Assembly (NCBI GenBank): GCA_020161795.1
Contig: JAIUOR010000046.1
Coordinates: 1 to 64,000, forward strand
Origin: Actinomycetota bacterium
GTDB lineage: Bacteria > Actinomycetota > Actinomycetes > Propionibacteriales > Propionibacteriaceae
Reading direction: 5' to 3'
DNA: 64,000 bases
Under the pieces are notes generated by a model. It did not search any database, was not told the origin of the DNA, and saw only the letters and a list, made by a program, of their open reading frames with translations. How positions within the stretch are numbered: position 1 is the first letter of the stretch; each line of letters starts with the position of its first letter. Made by a program: the position numbers and the translations under genes. Positions 45,309-55,738 of this stretch are shown in pieces.

Positions 45309-46583
45309 ATGCCACGCACGGTGAGACGCAGCCCGGACACGATCCAGCTCCGGGTGACCTCCCCGCCGTCCGCCTCGGAGCGGACGGCGCAGTTGGCGAC
45401 CGTCCCGCTGCTGCCCTGGCCGCTGGCCGCCGGCGTCGGCGGGGCCGGTGCCGCGCTGCTGGGATGGTTGCTCGTCGTGGGAGTGGTCGGCGTCGGCTGG
45501 TTCACCGCCAGCGCGATTCCGCTGCCCGACGTCCTGGCCTTCTGCTCCGGCATCTGGCTGCTCGCCCACGGCGGCAGCGCGGAGATCGGTGGATTGCCGG
45601 TCACGCTCGCCCCGCTGGGGCTGACCCTGGTGGGCGCCGGGCTGGCTGCCGCGATCGGCCGGTTCGCGGCCGGCCAGGCCAGGCTCGCCCGGCCCGGCGC
45701 GCAGCGGCTGACCGACCGGCTGGCGCTGGCGCTCCAGGTCTGCGGCCTGCTGGGAGCCGGCTACGCAGCCGTGACGGCGGCGATGGCCGCGACGCTGGAC
45801 CTCGAGAATCTGGTGGCCCCCACCCTCGGCGCGCTCGCGGTCGCCGTCGTGGCCGGCTTCATCGGTGCCCTGCGTGGTCTCGAGGTGAAGCTGGTCGAAC
45901 TGCTGCCGTCCTGGCTGCGCGCGATCGCCTACGGTGGCGCCGCCGGCGGCCTCGCGCTGCTGGCGTTGGGCGCGGTGCTCGTGGGGCTCGCGATGCTGGC
46001 GGGCGCCGAACAGGTGGCCGTCATCGAGACGGGGCTGGGCCTGGATCCGGCCGGGCAGTTCATCTGGGCGGTGATCGCGCTGGCCTATCTGCCGACGGTG
46101 GCCACCTGGGCGCTGTCCTGGGCGCTGGGCGGCGGGTTCGTGGTCGGCACCGGCTCGCTGGTGACGGTCTCGGGCACCAAACTCGGCATGCTGCCGGCGA
46201 TCCCGCTGCTCGGTGGGCTGCCGCCGGTCGGCGTGGCTCCGGAGACCACCGTCGCCTGGCTGGCCTCCGGTGCCGTGATCGGCCTGCTCGCCGGCGCCGT
46301 GGCGGCCGGGCGGATCCGACGGGCGTCGTCCAGCGCCGTCGCGGCCGGCCAGGCGGTGGCCGTCGGCCTGGGGGCGGGTCTTCTGACGGTCGCCGCCCTG
46401 CTCGGCATGGCCGCTCTCGGCACCGGCGCGCTGGGCGCGCTGCGGCTGGCCGAACTGGGACCGAGGCTGCCCGAGCTGGCGCTGATCGCGGGCCCGATGA
46501 TCGCCGGCTCGGCATTGCTCGGCGGGTTGCTGCGGTGGCTGGTGGGCATGGTGCGGAACCGCCGGCCGGCCTCGGTAGGCTGA
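45309..46583 (+). CDS. PerM-like (DUF6350-type) polytopic membrane protein
   Basis: A 424-residue protein with about ten hydrophobic segments from residue 35 to 410 and a basic C-terminus. By position (after sucCD, before purN) it matches Rv0955 (PerM), a membrane protein needed for cell division and persistence in M. tuberculosis. The ATG at 45309 has GGAGG 4 bases upstream; an in-frame GTG at 45288 would add 7 residues. Function is inferred from synteny and topology only. Confidence 0.75.
   Translation: MPRTVRRSPDTIQLRVTSPPSASERTAQLATVPLLPWPLAAGVGGAGAALLGWLLVVGVVGVGWFTASAIPLPDVLAFCSGIWLLAHGGSAEIGGLPVTLAPLGLTLVGAGLAAAIGRFAAGQARLARPGAQRLTDRLALALQVCGLLGAGYAAVTAAMAATLDLENLVAPTLGALAVAVVAGFIGALRGLEVKLVELLPSWLRAIAYGGAAGGLALLALGAVLVGLAMLAGAEQVAVIETGLGLDPAGQFIWAVIALAYLPTVATWALSWALGGGFVVGTGSLVTVSGTKLGMLPAIPLLGGLPPVGVAPETTVAWLASGAVIGLLAGAVAAGRIRRASSSAVAAGQAVAVGLGAGLLTVAALLGMAALGTGALGALRLAELGPRLPELALIAGPMIAGSALLGGLLRWLVGMVRNRRPASVG
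46576..46581 (+). promoter_or_regulatory. -10 box of purN
   Basis: TAGGCT, overlapping the end of the PerM-like gene, lies 6 nt before the purN ATG at 46588 with no ribosome site between, indicating a leaderless purN message. Confidence 0.5.
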
Positions 46584-46587
46584 ACCC

Positions 46588-47157
46588 ATGCCGTTGCGCC
46601 TGGTCGTCCTGGTCTCCGGCTCGGGCACCCTGCTCCAGGCCCTGCTGGACGCCCAGGCCGCGGGAACGCTGGCCGGCGAGGTGGTGGCGGTCGGATCCGA
46701 TCGCGCCGACGCCCAAGGCCTGCAGCGCGCCGAACGGGCCGGCATCCCCACCTTCGTCCACCCGCTGGCCAGGGGCGCCGATCGCGCGGCCTGGGATGCC
46801 GGGCTGGTCGAGGCCGTCGCGCGGTTCGCGCCCGATCTGGTGGTGAGCGCCGGGTTCATGAAGCTGGTCGGGCCGGCCTTCCTCAGCCGGTTCGCGATGG
46901 TGAACACCCATCCTGCGCTGCTCCCGGCCTTCCCCGGCATGCACGGCGTGGCCGACGCCCTGGCCCACGGGGTGAAGGTGACCGGTGCCACCCTGTTCGC
47001 CGTCGACGAGGGCGTCGACACCGGACGGATCCTCGCCCAGGAGGCTGTCACGGTGCTGCCGCAGGACACGGTCGAGACCCTCCACGAACGGATCAAGGTG
47101 GTCGAGCGCCGGATCCTGGTCCACTTCGTCAACGACTACGCCGCCCACAAGGAATGA
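46588..47157 (+). CDS. purN: Phosphoribosylglycinamide formyltransferase
   Basis: A 189-residue GAR transformylase of purine synthesis. It has the N-terminal [28 protein letters not shown], and the catalytic block [34 protein letters not shown] with the NTH...H...D triad. It is immediately followed by purH, as in Rv0956-Rv0957. Normal length. Confidence 0.96.
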   Translation: MPLRLVVLVSGSGTLLQALLDAQAAGTLAGEVVAVGSDRADAQGLQRAERAGIPTFVHPLARGADRAAWDAGLVEAVARFAPDLVVSAGFMKLVGPAFLSRFAMVNTHPALLPAFPGMHGVADALAHGVKVTGATLFAVDEGVDTGRILAQEAVTVLPQDTVETLHERIKVVERRILVHFVNDYAAHKE

Positions 47158-47158
47158 C

Positions 47159-48718
<1,560 letters not shown>

Positions 48719-48727
48719 GGGTTCGCG

Positions 48728-49576
48728 ATGACTGCGCAGATACTGGACGGACGAGCGGCCGCGGCCGCGATCAAGGACGAGCTCACCGCCCGGGTGGCCG
48801 CGCTGGCCGCGCGGGGGGTGACGCCGGGGCTGGGCACCGTCCTGGTCGGCGAGGATCCGGGCAGCCAGTCGTACGTCCGGATGAAGCACCGCGACTGCGC
48901 CGAGATCGGCATCGAGTCGCTCCGGGTGGAGCTGCCCTCCGACGCCACCGCCGAGACCGTCACCGCGGCCATCGTCGAACTGAACGCCGACCCGGCCTGC
49001 ACCGGCTACATCGTGCAGTTGCCACTGCCTCGCCAGCTGGACGAGAACGCGATCCTGGAGCTGGTCGATCCCGCCAAGGACGCCGACGGGCTGCACCCGG
49101 TGAACCTCGGCAAGCTGGTGCTGAACGAGCCCGCCCCGCTCCCGTGCACCCCGCGCGGCATCGTGGAATTGCTGCGCCGCCATGACATCCCGCTGGCCGG
49201 CGCCGAGGTCTGCGTGGTCGGCCGCGGGATCACGGTGGGGCGCCCGCTCGGGTTGATCCTCACCCGTCGCAGCGAGAACTCGACGGTGACGTTGTGCCAC
49301 ACCGGCACCCGGGACCTGGCCGCGCACACCCGCCGGGCCGACATCGTGGTGGCGGCCGCCGGGGTGCCGGGGCTCATCACTGCCGACCTGATCGCCGAAG
49401 GCGCTGTGGTGCTCGACGTGGGCGTCAGCAGGGTGGACGGCAAGCTGGTCGGCGATGTCGCGCCGGATGTGCTGGAGAAGGCCTCCTGGGTGGCTCCGAA
49501 TCCCGGTGGGGTGGGTCCGATGACCCGGGCTATGCTGCTGCGCAATGTGGTCGAGCGCGCCGAGGCCCAGCCATGA
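48728..49576 (+). CDS. folD: Methylene-THF dehydrogenase/cyclohydrolase FolD
   Basis: A 282-residue bifunctional enzyme that makes 10-formyl-THF precursors. Motifs: [23 protein letters not shown] with the catalytic lysine, [45 protein letters not shown] and the terminal [16 protein letters not shown]. It lies 9 bases after purH, and the pairing is functional. The last codons overlap the next gene by 4 bases. Confidence 0.96.
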   Translation: MTAQILDGRAAAAAIKDELTARVAALAARGVTPGLGTVLVGEDPGSQSYVRMKHRDCAEIGIESLRVELPSDATAETVTAAIVELNADPACTGYIVQLPLPRQLDENAILELVDPAKDADGLHPVNLGKLVLNEPAPLPCTPRGIVELLRRHDIPLAGAEVCVVGRGITVGRPLGLILTRRSENSTVTLCHTGTRDLAAHTRRADIVVAAAGVPGLITADLIAEGAVVLDVGVSRVDGKLVGDVAPDVLEKASWVAPNPGGVGPMTRAMLLRNVVERAEAQP

Positions 49577-49878
49577 CCGAAGCACCCGATTCCCGCCCGC
49601 CGAAGAACTTCCTTCAGCAGGTGGCGGGACAGTGGCCGCTGGCGATCGTCCTGGCCGGTGTGGCGGTCGGGCTGGCCATCGTCGCGTCCAGCCACTGGCG
49701 CATGGGAACCACATTGATCGGCGCGTCGATCACGCTCGGAGGATTGCTGCGATTGCTGCCACAGCAGCGGGTGGGGCTGCTGGCCGTCCGCAACAAGGCG
49801 CTCGACACGGTGGTGCTGCTCACGGTGGGGATCGGGATCGCGATCCTGGCCTTCTGGGTGCCGGCCAGCCGCGGCTGA
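49573..49878 (+). CDS. DUF3017-type small membrane protein
   Basis: A 101-residue protein with three hydrophobic segments (about residues 22-40, 45-60, 76-96) and a short polar leader. Its ATG overlaps the folD stop. A DUF3017 protein downstream of folD is a recurrent actinobacterial arrangement; its function is unknown. Confidence 0.8.
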   Translation: MTEAPDSRPPKNFLQQVAGQWPLAIVLAGVAVGLAIVASSHWRMGTTLIGASITLGGLLRLLPQQRVGLLAVRNKALDTVVLLTVGIGIAILAFWVPASRG

Positions 49879-49887
49879 GCCGGTCGC

Positions 49888-50784
49888 TCAGCCCACCGGA
49901 GGATTGACGGTGTCGCCGTCCCAGGTGAGGTCGTCGTCGGGGCCGACCTCGTAGGCCTCGAAGGTGTCGTCGGAGAGGATGGCGTCCACCAGTTCCCGAC
50001 TGCCGCCGACCAGGGTGGAATCGAAGTCGATCTCGGTGGCCACGCACCAGGTGTGATCGTCGGGCCAGACCAGGGAGGGCATCGGCCCGCTGAAGCTGCC
50101 GTGCCAGCCGATGCCGGCGCTCCACGGCCAGGCCGGGTCGGCGAGTTCGGTCAACGTCGCGGTGAGCAGGACGTAGCCGCGGCCGGGCAGGTCCAGCAGC
50201 AACGGACCGGGCTCGCCGTCGATCCGGTCGAGCGCTCGGGCGATCGCGGGGTCGATGCTGGCAGCCTTCTCCGCTCTGTGCTGGCGCTCCAGCCGTCGCC
50301 GGGTGACCGGAAGCAGGGCGCGGTGGTACCAGCGCTGCCACCAGGGCAGCTGGTCGTCCAGCGGGAAGTAGATGAACCAGCCGCCCGAGGCATGGAGCTC
50401 GCCCCAGCCGTCCCAGATAGCCAGCGTCACCGCGTCGCCGGCGGTGTTGCTGCTCAGGTGGGCGGTCAGCCTGGCCAGCAACTCCGGCTCGAGGAACCCC
50501 TCCTGAGGTGGACGCGGGCTCCAGCCATCCGGGAACTCAAGCTCGGACGGTTCTGCGCCGAACAGCCGGCGGGATTGCACCAGGGGATGCACCACCGTGC
50601 CGGTGCGGGCGGCGACGTCGGCCCAACGCCAGCGCGCGGTCTCGGCACCGAGGTCGGCCTCGATCGGGTGCAGGATGCGCGCGTAGGCGGCGAAGCCACC
50701 GGCCGCCACCCCGCCGACCCGGCCCCAGCCCCGCAACCGCTCGCGGAGCCAGTCGCCGCGTGCCACCTCGCCAGTCCACTGCAT
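49888..50784 (-). CDS. Uncharacterised soluble protein
   Basis: A 298-residue acidic protein without signal peptide or membrane segments. It has many Trp residues (GWGRVGGVAAGGFAAYARILHP, WDGWGELHASGGWFIYFPLDD, SLVWPDDHTWCVATEIDFDSTLVGGSRELVDAIL). The last part resembles proteins of actinobacteria that are annotated only as hypothetical. The ATG at 50784 was chosen because the Met lies close to the first conserved-looking segment; a GTG at 50802 is possible. It follows the acyl-CoA synthetase on the same strand after 29 bases, so it may be co-transcribed. Confidence 0.65.
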   Translation of the reverse strand: MQWTGEVARGDWLRERLRGWGRVGGVAAGGFAAYARILHPIEADLGAETARWRWADVAARTGTVVHPLVQSRRLFGAEPSELEFPDGWSPRPPQEGFLEPELLARLTAHLSSNTAGDAVTLAIWDGWGELHASGGWFIYFPLDDQLPWWQRWYHRALLPVTRRRLERQHRAEKAASIDPAIARALDRIDGEPGPLLLDLPGRGYVLLTATLTELADPAWPWSAGIGWHGSFSGPMPSLVWPDDHTWCVATEIDFDSTLVGGSRELVDAILSDDTFEAYEVGPDDDLTWDGDTVNPPVG

Positions 50785-50813
50785 GGTGTCATCCTGCCCC
50801 ACCGGGCAGGTGG

Positions 50814-52532
50814 TCAGCGGAAGTCGGATTCCAGGTACTGGCCTTCGGCGGAGGCTTCTGCCACCCGGCTGGCCTCCTGCTCGCGCAACTCGACCCGGCG
50901 GATCTTGCCGGAGATGGTCTTGGGCAACTCCTGGACGAACTCCAGGATCCGCACCCGCTGGAAGCCGGAGAGCCGCTGCCGGGCGTGGGCGAAGATGGCT
51001 CGCGCGGCCACGTCCTGCTCGGCGGCGAAATCCTGGACCAGGCAGACGAAGGCCTTCGGGACGGCCGCCCGCAGCGGGTCGGGGCTGGGGACGATCGCCA
51101 CCTCGGTCACGTAGGGGTGCTCCAGCAGGATCGACTCCAGCTCGAACGGGGAGATCTTGTAGTCGGAGGCCTTGAAGACATCGTCGGCCCGTCCGACATA
51201 GGTCAGATAGCCCTCTTCATCTGTAGAGGCGATGTCCCCGGTGTGGTAGTAGCCGTCGCGGCAGGCCTCCGCGGTCATCTCCGGGTCGTCGTGGTACCCG
51301 GCCATCAGGCCGAGGATCGGCTGCGACAGGTCCAGGCAGATCTCGCCCTCCTCCGGGCTGCGTTCCCCGGTCACCGGGTCGAGCAGGACGACCGGGTAGC
51401 CCGGCATCGGGCGTCCCATCGACCCGTCCTTGACCACCTGGCCGGGGGGGTTGCCGACCGCGCAGGTCATCTCGGTCTGCCCGAAGCCATCGCGGATGGT
51501 GCCGCCCCAGGCCTGTCGCACCTGGGAGATGACCTCGGGGTTCAGCGGCTCACCGGCGCCGACCAGCTCCCGCGGCGGCCGCGAGAGCTGGGTGAGGTCG
51601 GCCTGGATCAGCATCCGCCAGACCGTCGGCGGCGCGCAGAAGGTGGTGACCTCGTGGGTCTCCATCACCTGCATCAGCGCGGCGGCGTCGAAGCGTTCGT
51701 AGTTGAAGACGAAGACGGTCGCCTGGGCCAGGAAGGGGGAGAAGAAGTTGCTCCAGGCGTGCTTGCCCCAGCCCGGAGAGGAGATGTTGAGATGGACGTC
51801 GCCCGGCCGCACGCCCAGCCACCACATGGTGGAGAGGTGGCCGACCGGATAGGAGACGTGGGTGTGACCCACCAGCTTGGGACGGGCGGTGGTACCGGAG
51901 GTGAAGTACAGCAGGCTGAGCGCGTCCGCCGGGGTCGGGCGGCTCGGGGTGTACTCGGCCGGAGCGTTGTAGGAGTCGGCCATCGGCGCCCAGCCGAGCG
52001 GGACGTCGCTCCCGATTCCGATCCGCACCACCGAGCGCGGCACATCGTCCAGGCGGGCGCGCAGGGAGCCGGGCGCCGCGACCGCGCGGGCCTGCCCGTG
52101 CTCGACCCGGTAGGCCAGATCGGCGGCCGAGAGCAGGGTGGAGGTGGGGATCGCGACCGCCCGGATCTTCAGCAGGGCCAGCAGCAGTTCCCACAGCTCG
52201 ATGGTGTTGTTGAGCATCACGATCACCCGGTCGCCTTCGCCGACGCCCAGCCCGCGCAGCCAGCGCGCCACCTGGTCGGAGCGCCGGGAGAGTTCGGCGT
52301 AGCTCCAGCTCTGAGCCTGCAGGTCGGACGAGACGATGGTGACCGCCGCGCGATCGGGGTGTTCGCCCGCGACCACGTCGAACCACTGCGTGGCGAAGTT
52401 GAATTCGGTGAGTTCGGGCCAGCGGAAGCCCTCGACCGCTCCGGAGTAGTCGGTGCCGTGGGCGAAGAGGAAGTCGCGGGCCTCCCGCACGGCGAGGGTG
52501 GCGGGGGTGGCTGGCCGGCCGGTGAAGGTCAT
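50814..52532 (-). CDS. AMP-forming acyl-CoA synthetase (medium-chain type)
   Basis: A 572-residue ANL-superfamily enzyme that activates a carboxylic acid with ATP and CoA. The adenylate-forming P-loop is LLYFTSGTTARPKLV, the A5 motif is DGFGQTEM, A7 is YYHTGDIAS, and the catalytic lysine is in LPKTISGKIRRVELR. The EFNFATQWFDV N-terminal region fits medium-chain or acetyl/propionyl-like synthetases rather than long-chain FadD; the exact acid is unknown. AGGAG precedes the ATG at 52532. The upstream 71-base region is crowded with palindromes, which suggests regulation by a TetR-type protein encoded elsewhere. Confidence 0.87.
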   Translation of the reverse strand: MTFTGRPATPATLAVREARDFLFAHGTDYSGAVEGFRWPELTEFNFATQWFDVVAGEHPDRAAVTIVSSDLQAQSWSYAELSRRSDQVARWLRGLGVGEGDRVIVMLNNTIELWELLLALLKIRAVAIPTSTLLSAADLAYRVEHGQARAVAAPGSLRARLDDVPRSVVRIGIGSDVPLGWAPMADSYNAPAEYTPSRPTPADALSLLYFTSGTTARPKLVGHTHVSYPVGHLSTMWWLGVRPGDVHLNISSPGWGKHAWSNFFSPFLAQATVFVFNYERFDAAALMQVMETHEVTTFCAPPTVWRMLIQADLTQLSRPPRELVGAGEPLNPEVISQVRQAWGGTIRDGFGQTEMTCAVGNPPGQVVKDGSMGRPMPGYPVVLLDPVTGERSPEEGEICLDLSQPILGLMAGYHDDPEMTAEACRDGYYHTGDIASTDEEGYLTYVGRADDVFKASDYKISPFELESILLEHPYVTEVAIVPSPDPLRAAVPKAFVCLVQDFAAEQDVAARAIFAHARQRLSGFQRVRILEFVQELPKTISGKIRRVELREQEASRVAEASAEGQYLESDFR

Positions 52533-52545
52533 CGATGCTCCTGGG

Positions 52546-52575
52546 CTACGAAACCGTAGGTTACGGCTACGTAGC
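52546..52575 (-). promoter_or_regulatory. Cluster of overlapping palindromes at the acyl-CoA synthetase promoter
   Basis: Three perfect palindromes lie together: CTACG-N4-CGTAG (52546-52559), CCGTA-GGT-TACGG (52554-52566) and GCTACGTAGC (52566-52575). A minus-strand -10 candidate TAACCT falls within them. TACG/CGTA half-sites repeat across 30 bases, as expected of an operator for a dimeric TetR-like repressor. The regulator is not encoded next door. Confidence 0.6.
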
Positions 52576-52603
52576 TTACCGTGGACGGACCCGGCCGGGG
52601 CGG

Positions 52604-53395
52604 CTATTTCAGGGCGCCCGCGGTCAGCCCGCGTTCGAAGAACTTCTGGAAGCAGAGATAGGCCGTGACGATCGGCAGGCACATCAGCACCAGCGCGGCG
52701 AAGATCTTCGGCACATCGGAGCCGTAGGTCGCCGTGAAGTAGGTGGGGATCTGGGTGATCGCCTGGAGCGACTCGTTCTGCAGGAACAGCAGCGGCAGGA
52801 GGAACTCGTTCCACGAGTTCAGGAAGCTCCACACGATGATGACCGCCACGATCGGGCGGGAGAGCGGCATGACCACGCGGATCAGGGTGCCGAAGCTGGT
52901 CGCGCCGTCGATCTTGGCCGCGTCGAGGAGCTCCTCTGGCAGTCCCTGGATGTAGTTGCGGGTGAGCAGGATGGTCATCGGCAGGATGACCGTGCACAGC
53001 GGGATGATGACGGCCAGGAAGTTGTTGAACAGGCCCGCCTGGCGCACCAGCATGTAGATCGGGACGATCAGCGCGATGACCGGCAGCATCATGCCGGCCA
53101 CGATCGCGCGGAAGAGCAGTTCCCGTCCGGCGAAGTGCAGCTTGCCGAGGGCGTAGCCCGCCAGCATGGTGCAGACGAAGACGATCGCGACGGTGCCGGC
53201 CGACATCACCAGCGAGTTGATCAGGAACTGCACGAACGGGGTCTTGGTGACGACCGCGGAGTAATTGGCGGAGGCGCCGGCGCCCTCGAAGCTGATCGCG
53301 ATGATCCAGTACAACGGCAATGCGAACGGCAGGACGGCGACGGTGGCGAGTAGCTGATGGATGACCCGGCTGCGGTGGGTTGGGCGACCGATCAT
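52604..53395 (-). CDS. Sugar ABC transporter permease (MalG type), second sugar operon
   Basis: A 263-residue permease with six membrane segments and the EAA loop LPEELLDAAKIDGATSFGTLIRVVMPL. It is the last gene of the leftward LacI operon and begins 1 base after the partner permease ends. The ATG at 53395 follows GGAGG in the end of the upstream gene. It is slightly short but complete. Confidence 0.9.
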   Translation of the reverse strand: MIGRPTHRSRVIHQLLATVAVLPFALPLYWIIAISFEGAGASANYSAVVTKTPFVQFLINSLVMSAGTVAIVFVCTMLAGYALGKLHFAGRELLFRAIVAGMMLPVIALIVPIYMLVRQAGLFNNFLAVIIPLCTVILPMTILLTRNYIQGLPEELLDAAKIDGATSFGTLIRVVMPLSRPIVAVIIVWSFLNSWNEFLLPLLFLQNESLQAITQIPTYFTATYGSDVPKIFAALVLMCLPIVTAYLCFQKFFERGLTAGALK

Positions 53396-53396
53396 G

Positions 53397-54308
53397 TCAG
53401 TCCTCCTGCTCGTAGCGGTAGACGCGCATCTGCACCAGGGTCAGTGCCAGGGCCAGGAGCAGCAGCACGACCGAGAGCGCCGCGCCGTAGCCGACGTGGA
53501 ACTGCGAGATGCTCATCTTGTAGATGTAGGTGGTGAGGAACTCGGTGCTTCGGCCGGGGCCGCCACCGGTGATCAGGAAGACGATGTCGAAGGTCTTCAG
53601 CGCGCCGATCACGCCGGTGAGAGCCAGGGTGATGTGGGTGGAGCGAAGCTGCGGCACGATGATGTGCCGGATCGTGCGCCAGGTGCCGGCGCCGTCGATC
53701 TGGGCGGCCTCCAGGTGGCTGGAGTCGATCTGCGACAGCGCGGCCTGGTAGAGGATGAAGCTGAAGCCGGTCCACTGGAAGATGTTGACCGCTGCCAGGG
53801 CGTACAGCGCCCAGGTCGGGTCGGCGATCCAGGCCTGGCTGAGGAAGCCGAGCCCGACCGCGTCCAGCACCGCGTTGACCTGGCCGTCGGGGCGGAGGAA
53901 CTGCCGGAAGGCGGTGGAGATCGCGGCCGGCGCCAGCACCACGGGGATGAAGACGATCGCCTTGTACACCGCGCGGCCGACGATCGGACCGGAGAGCACC
54001 AGGGCGAGCGCCAGCCCGATGACCATCTGGGCGACGATCGTGATGACGCCGAAGACGGCCACGTTGGTCAGAGCCGTCCAGAAGATCGGATCCTGGGAGA
54101 TCTCGACGTAGTTGCCCAGCCCGATCGAGGTGGGGTTCGGGTCGATGCCGTTCCAGTCCAGCGTCGAGGCCCAGAAGTTGTACCCGACGCCGAAGTAGGT
54201 GATCCCGACGATCAACAGGAGCGCGGGCAGGAGGTACAGGTAGGCGGTGTAGTGGCCCCGCCTCCGGCGACGCGGTCGTGCCGCGGCGACCGGCTCGGTC
54301 GTCCCCAT
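53397..54308 (-). CDS. Sugar ABC transporter permease (MalF type), second sugar operon
   Basis: A 303-residue permease with a basic leader (RPRRRRRGHYTA), six membrane segments, and the EAA loop SSHLEAAQIDGAGTWRTIRHIIVPQL. The ATG at 54308 has AAAGGAG upstream. It follows the binding-protein gene after a 56-base gap that contains a strong hairpin. Like the first sugar operon, this one has no ATPase gene. Confidence 0.92.
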   Translation of the reverse strand: MGTTEPVAAARPRRRRRGHYTAYLYLLPALLLIVGITYFGVGYNFWASTLDWNGIDPNPTSIGLGNYVEISQDPIFWTALTNVAVFGVITIVAQMVIGLALALVLSGPIVGRAVYKAIVFIPVVLAPAAISTAFRQFLRPDGQVNAVLDAVGLGFLSQAWIADPTWALYALAAVNIFQWTGFSFILYQAALSQIDSSHLEAAQIDGAGTWRTIRHIIVPQLRSTHITLALTGVIGALKTFDIVFLITGGGPGRSTEFLTTYIYKMSISQFHVGYGAALSVVLLLLALALTLVQMRVYRYEQED

Positions 54309-54325
54309 CCTGGCTCCTTTCCGGT

Positions 54326-54357
54326 GGTGTGGTGCGGGCGAGTGCCCGCACCACACC
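54326..54357 (-). terminator. Strong intra-operon hairpin after the second binding-protein gene
   Basis: A perfect 14-bp stem (GGTGTGGTGCGGGC at 54326-54339, complement at 54344-54357) with a 4-nt loop lies between the binding protein and permease genes. No U-run follows. It probably protects the upstream mRNA or gives partial termination so that binding protein exceeds permease. Confidence 0.75.
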
Positions 54358-54364
54358 GTTCGTG

Positions 54365-55717
54365 TCAGCTGGCGGCGATGGCTGCCTGAACCGCGGCTGC
54401 GGCGTCGGCGGGGGTCTGCTGCCCGGAGGCAACGGCGGACAGCGCGTCACCCAGCGCGGTACGGACGTCGGCGCTCTGGATCTCGCGCGGGCCGATCATG
54501 TCGGCCAGCGCCGGTCCCTGCGCCTCCAGGGCAGTGGCCTGCTCCGGGGTCTTCACGTCCGACAGATCCAGCGGCACCGAGGCCAGCGCGGGCTGCTGAA
54601 CCGTCTTGGCCATCATGGCCTGAGCCTCCTCGTTGGCGGTGAGCCAGGTCGCGAAGGTGATGGCGGCATCCTTGGCATCGCTGCCCGACGAGACGGCGAA
54701 GCCGACATCCGGGCCACCGAACATGGTTCCGGTCTTGCCGCCGTCGACCACCTGCGGGAAGAAGTACGGCATGAAGATGGTGTTCGGATCGAAGTCGTCA
54801 CCGTAGGTCTCGGCGTACTGCGCCATCCGGGCATTGGTGGTGTCGGAGTTCTGCCAGCTGCCGAAGATGATCAGGGCCGCCTGACCCTTCTTGAAGGCGT
54901 CGTTGGCATCCGGGTAGGCGGTCGCGCCCAGCGCACCGTCCTGGAACAGCCCGTCGTCGAAGAAGCTCTTCCAGATCTCGAAGGCCTTGACGAACTCAGG
55001 GCCGCTGAAATCGGCTTCCTTGTTCATCGCCTTGTAGAAGGCCCCCGGGGACACCTGGTTGACGATGGACTGGTAGGCGTCGATGTTCTGCCAGGCGTCC
55101 TTGGCGCCATGGACGATGCAGGCCTTGCCGGCGTCCTTGACCGCGGCGCAGAAGCTCTTGAGCTCGGCCATGGTGGTGGGCACCTTGAGGTTCAGCGAGT
55201 CGACCAGGGTCTGGTTGGCCCACATCAGGCCACCGCCGGTCACCATCCACGGCAGGCCGACCAGCTTGCCGTCGACCGAGAGCTGATCGGTCGCGGTCAG
55301 CTTCGACTTCCAGTCCGAACCCAGCGCGCTCTCCAGCGCGGGGGCGAGATCCTCGGCCAGCGGAGCGAACTGGTTCGTGAGCGCTCCGACCTGCAGGCCG
55401 AAGACGTCCGGGCCCGAACCCGACTGCAGGGCGAGCTGCACGGTGTTGACGTAGTCGGAGTACTGGATGAAGCGATGCTGCACCTTGATGCCCTCATGCG
55501 AGGCCTCGAAGGCCTCGATGTAGGGGACGGCGGTGTTCTGGTCGGGGTTCCACGACCAGAAGTCGATGGTGACCTCGCCCGCCGGTGCCTCCCCGGTCGG
55601 GGCGGCGGTGCCCGGGGCGGAGGTGGTCGGCGTGGCGCCGCCGCCACAGGCGGACAGCATGAGGGCCATCGCTGCGCCCGCGGCTGCGAGGGCGCTGAGG
55701 CGGAATGGGGATTTCAT
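54365..55717 (-). CDS. Sugar ABC transporter substrate-binding lipoprotein, second sugar operon
   Basis: A 450-residue extracellular solute-binding protein (family 1). The signal sequence ends in lipobox MLSAC (Cys24) and is followed by a Gly/Thr/Ala/Pro linker. The mature domain includes IDFWSWNP, LPWMVTGGGLMWANQTLVD and the FATWLTANEEAQAMMAK helix. AGGAAGGAA precedes the ATG at 55717. Ligand unknown; the two downstream-acting ADP-ribosylglycohydrolase-like enzymes encoded upstream in the same operon suggest a glycoside with an unusual sugar or N-glycosidic bond. Confidence 0.9.
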   Translation of the reverse strand: MKSPFRLSALAAAGAAMALMLSACGGGATPTTSAPGTAAPTGEAPAGEVTIDFWSWNPDQNTAVPYIEAFEASHEGIKVQHRFIQYSDYVNTVQLALQSGSGPDVFGLQVGALTNQFAPLAEDLAPALESALGSDWKSKLTATDQLSVDGKLVGLPWMVTGGGLMWANQTLVDSLNLKVPTTMAELKSFCAAVKDAGKACIVHGAKDAWQNIDAYQSIVNQVSPGAFYKAMNKEADFSGPEFVKAFEIWKSFFDDGLFQDGALGATAYPDANDAFKKGQAALIIFGSWQNSDTTNARMAQYAETYGDDFDPNTIFMPYFFPQVVDGGKTGTMFGGPDVGFAVSSGSDAKDAAITFATWLTANEEAQAMMAKTVQQPALASVPLDLSDVKTPEQATALEAQGPALADMIGPREIQSADVRTALGDALSAVASGQQTPADAAAAVQAAIAAS

Positions 55718-55738
55718 GGGATTCCTTCCTGGTTGTCG

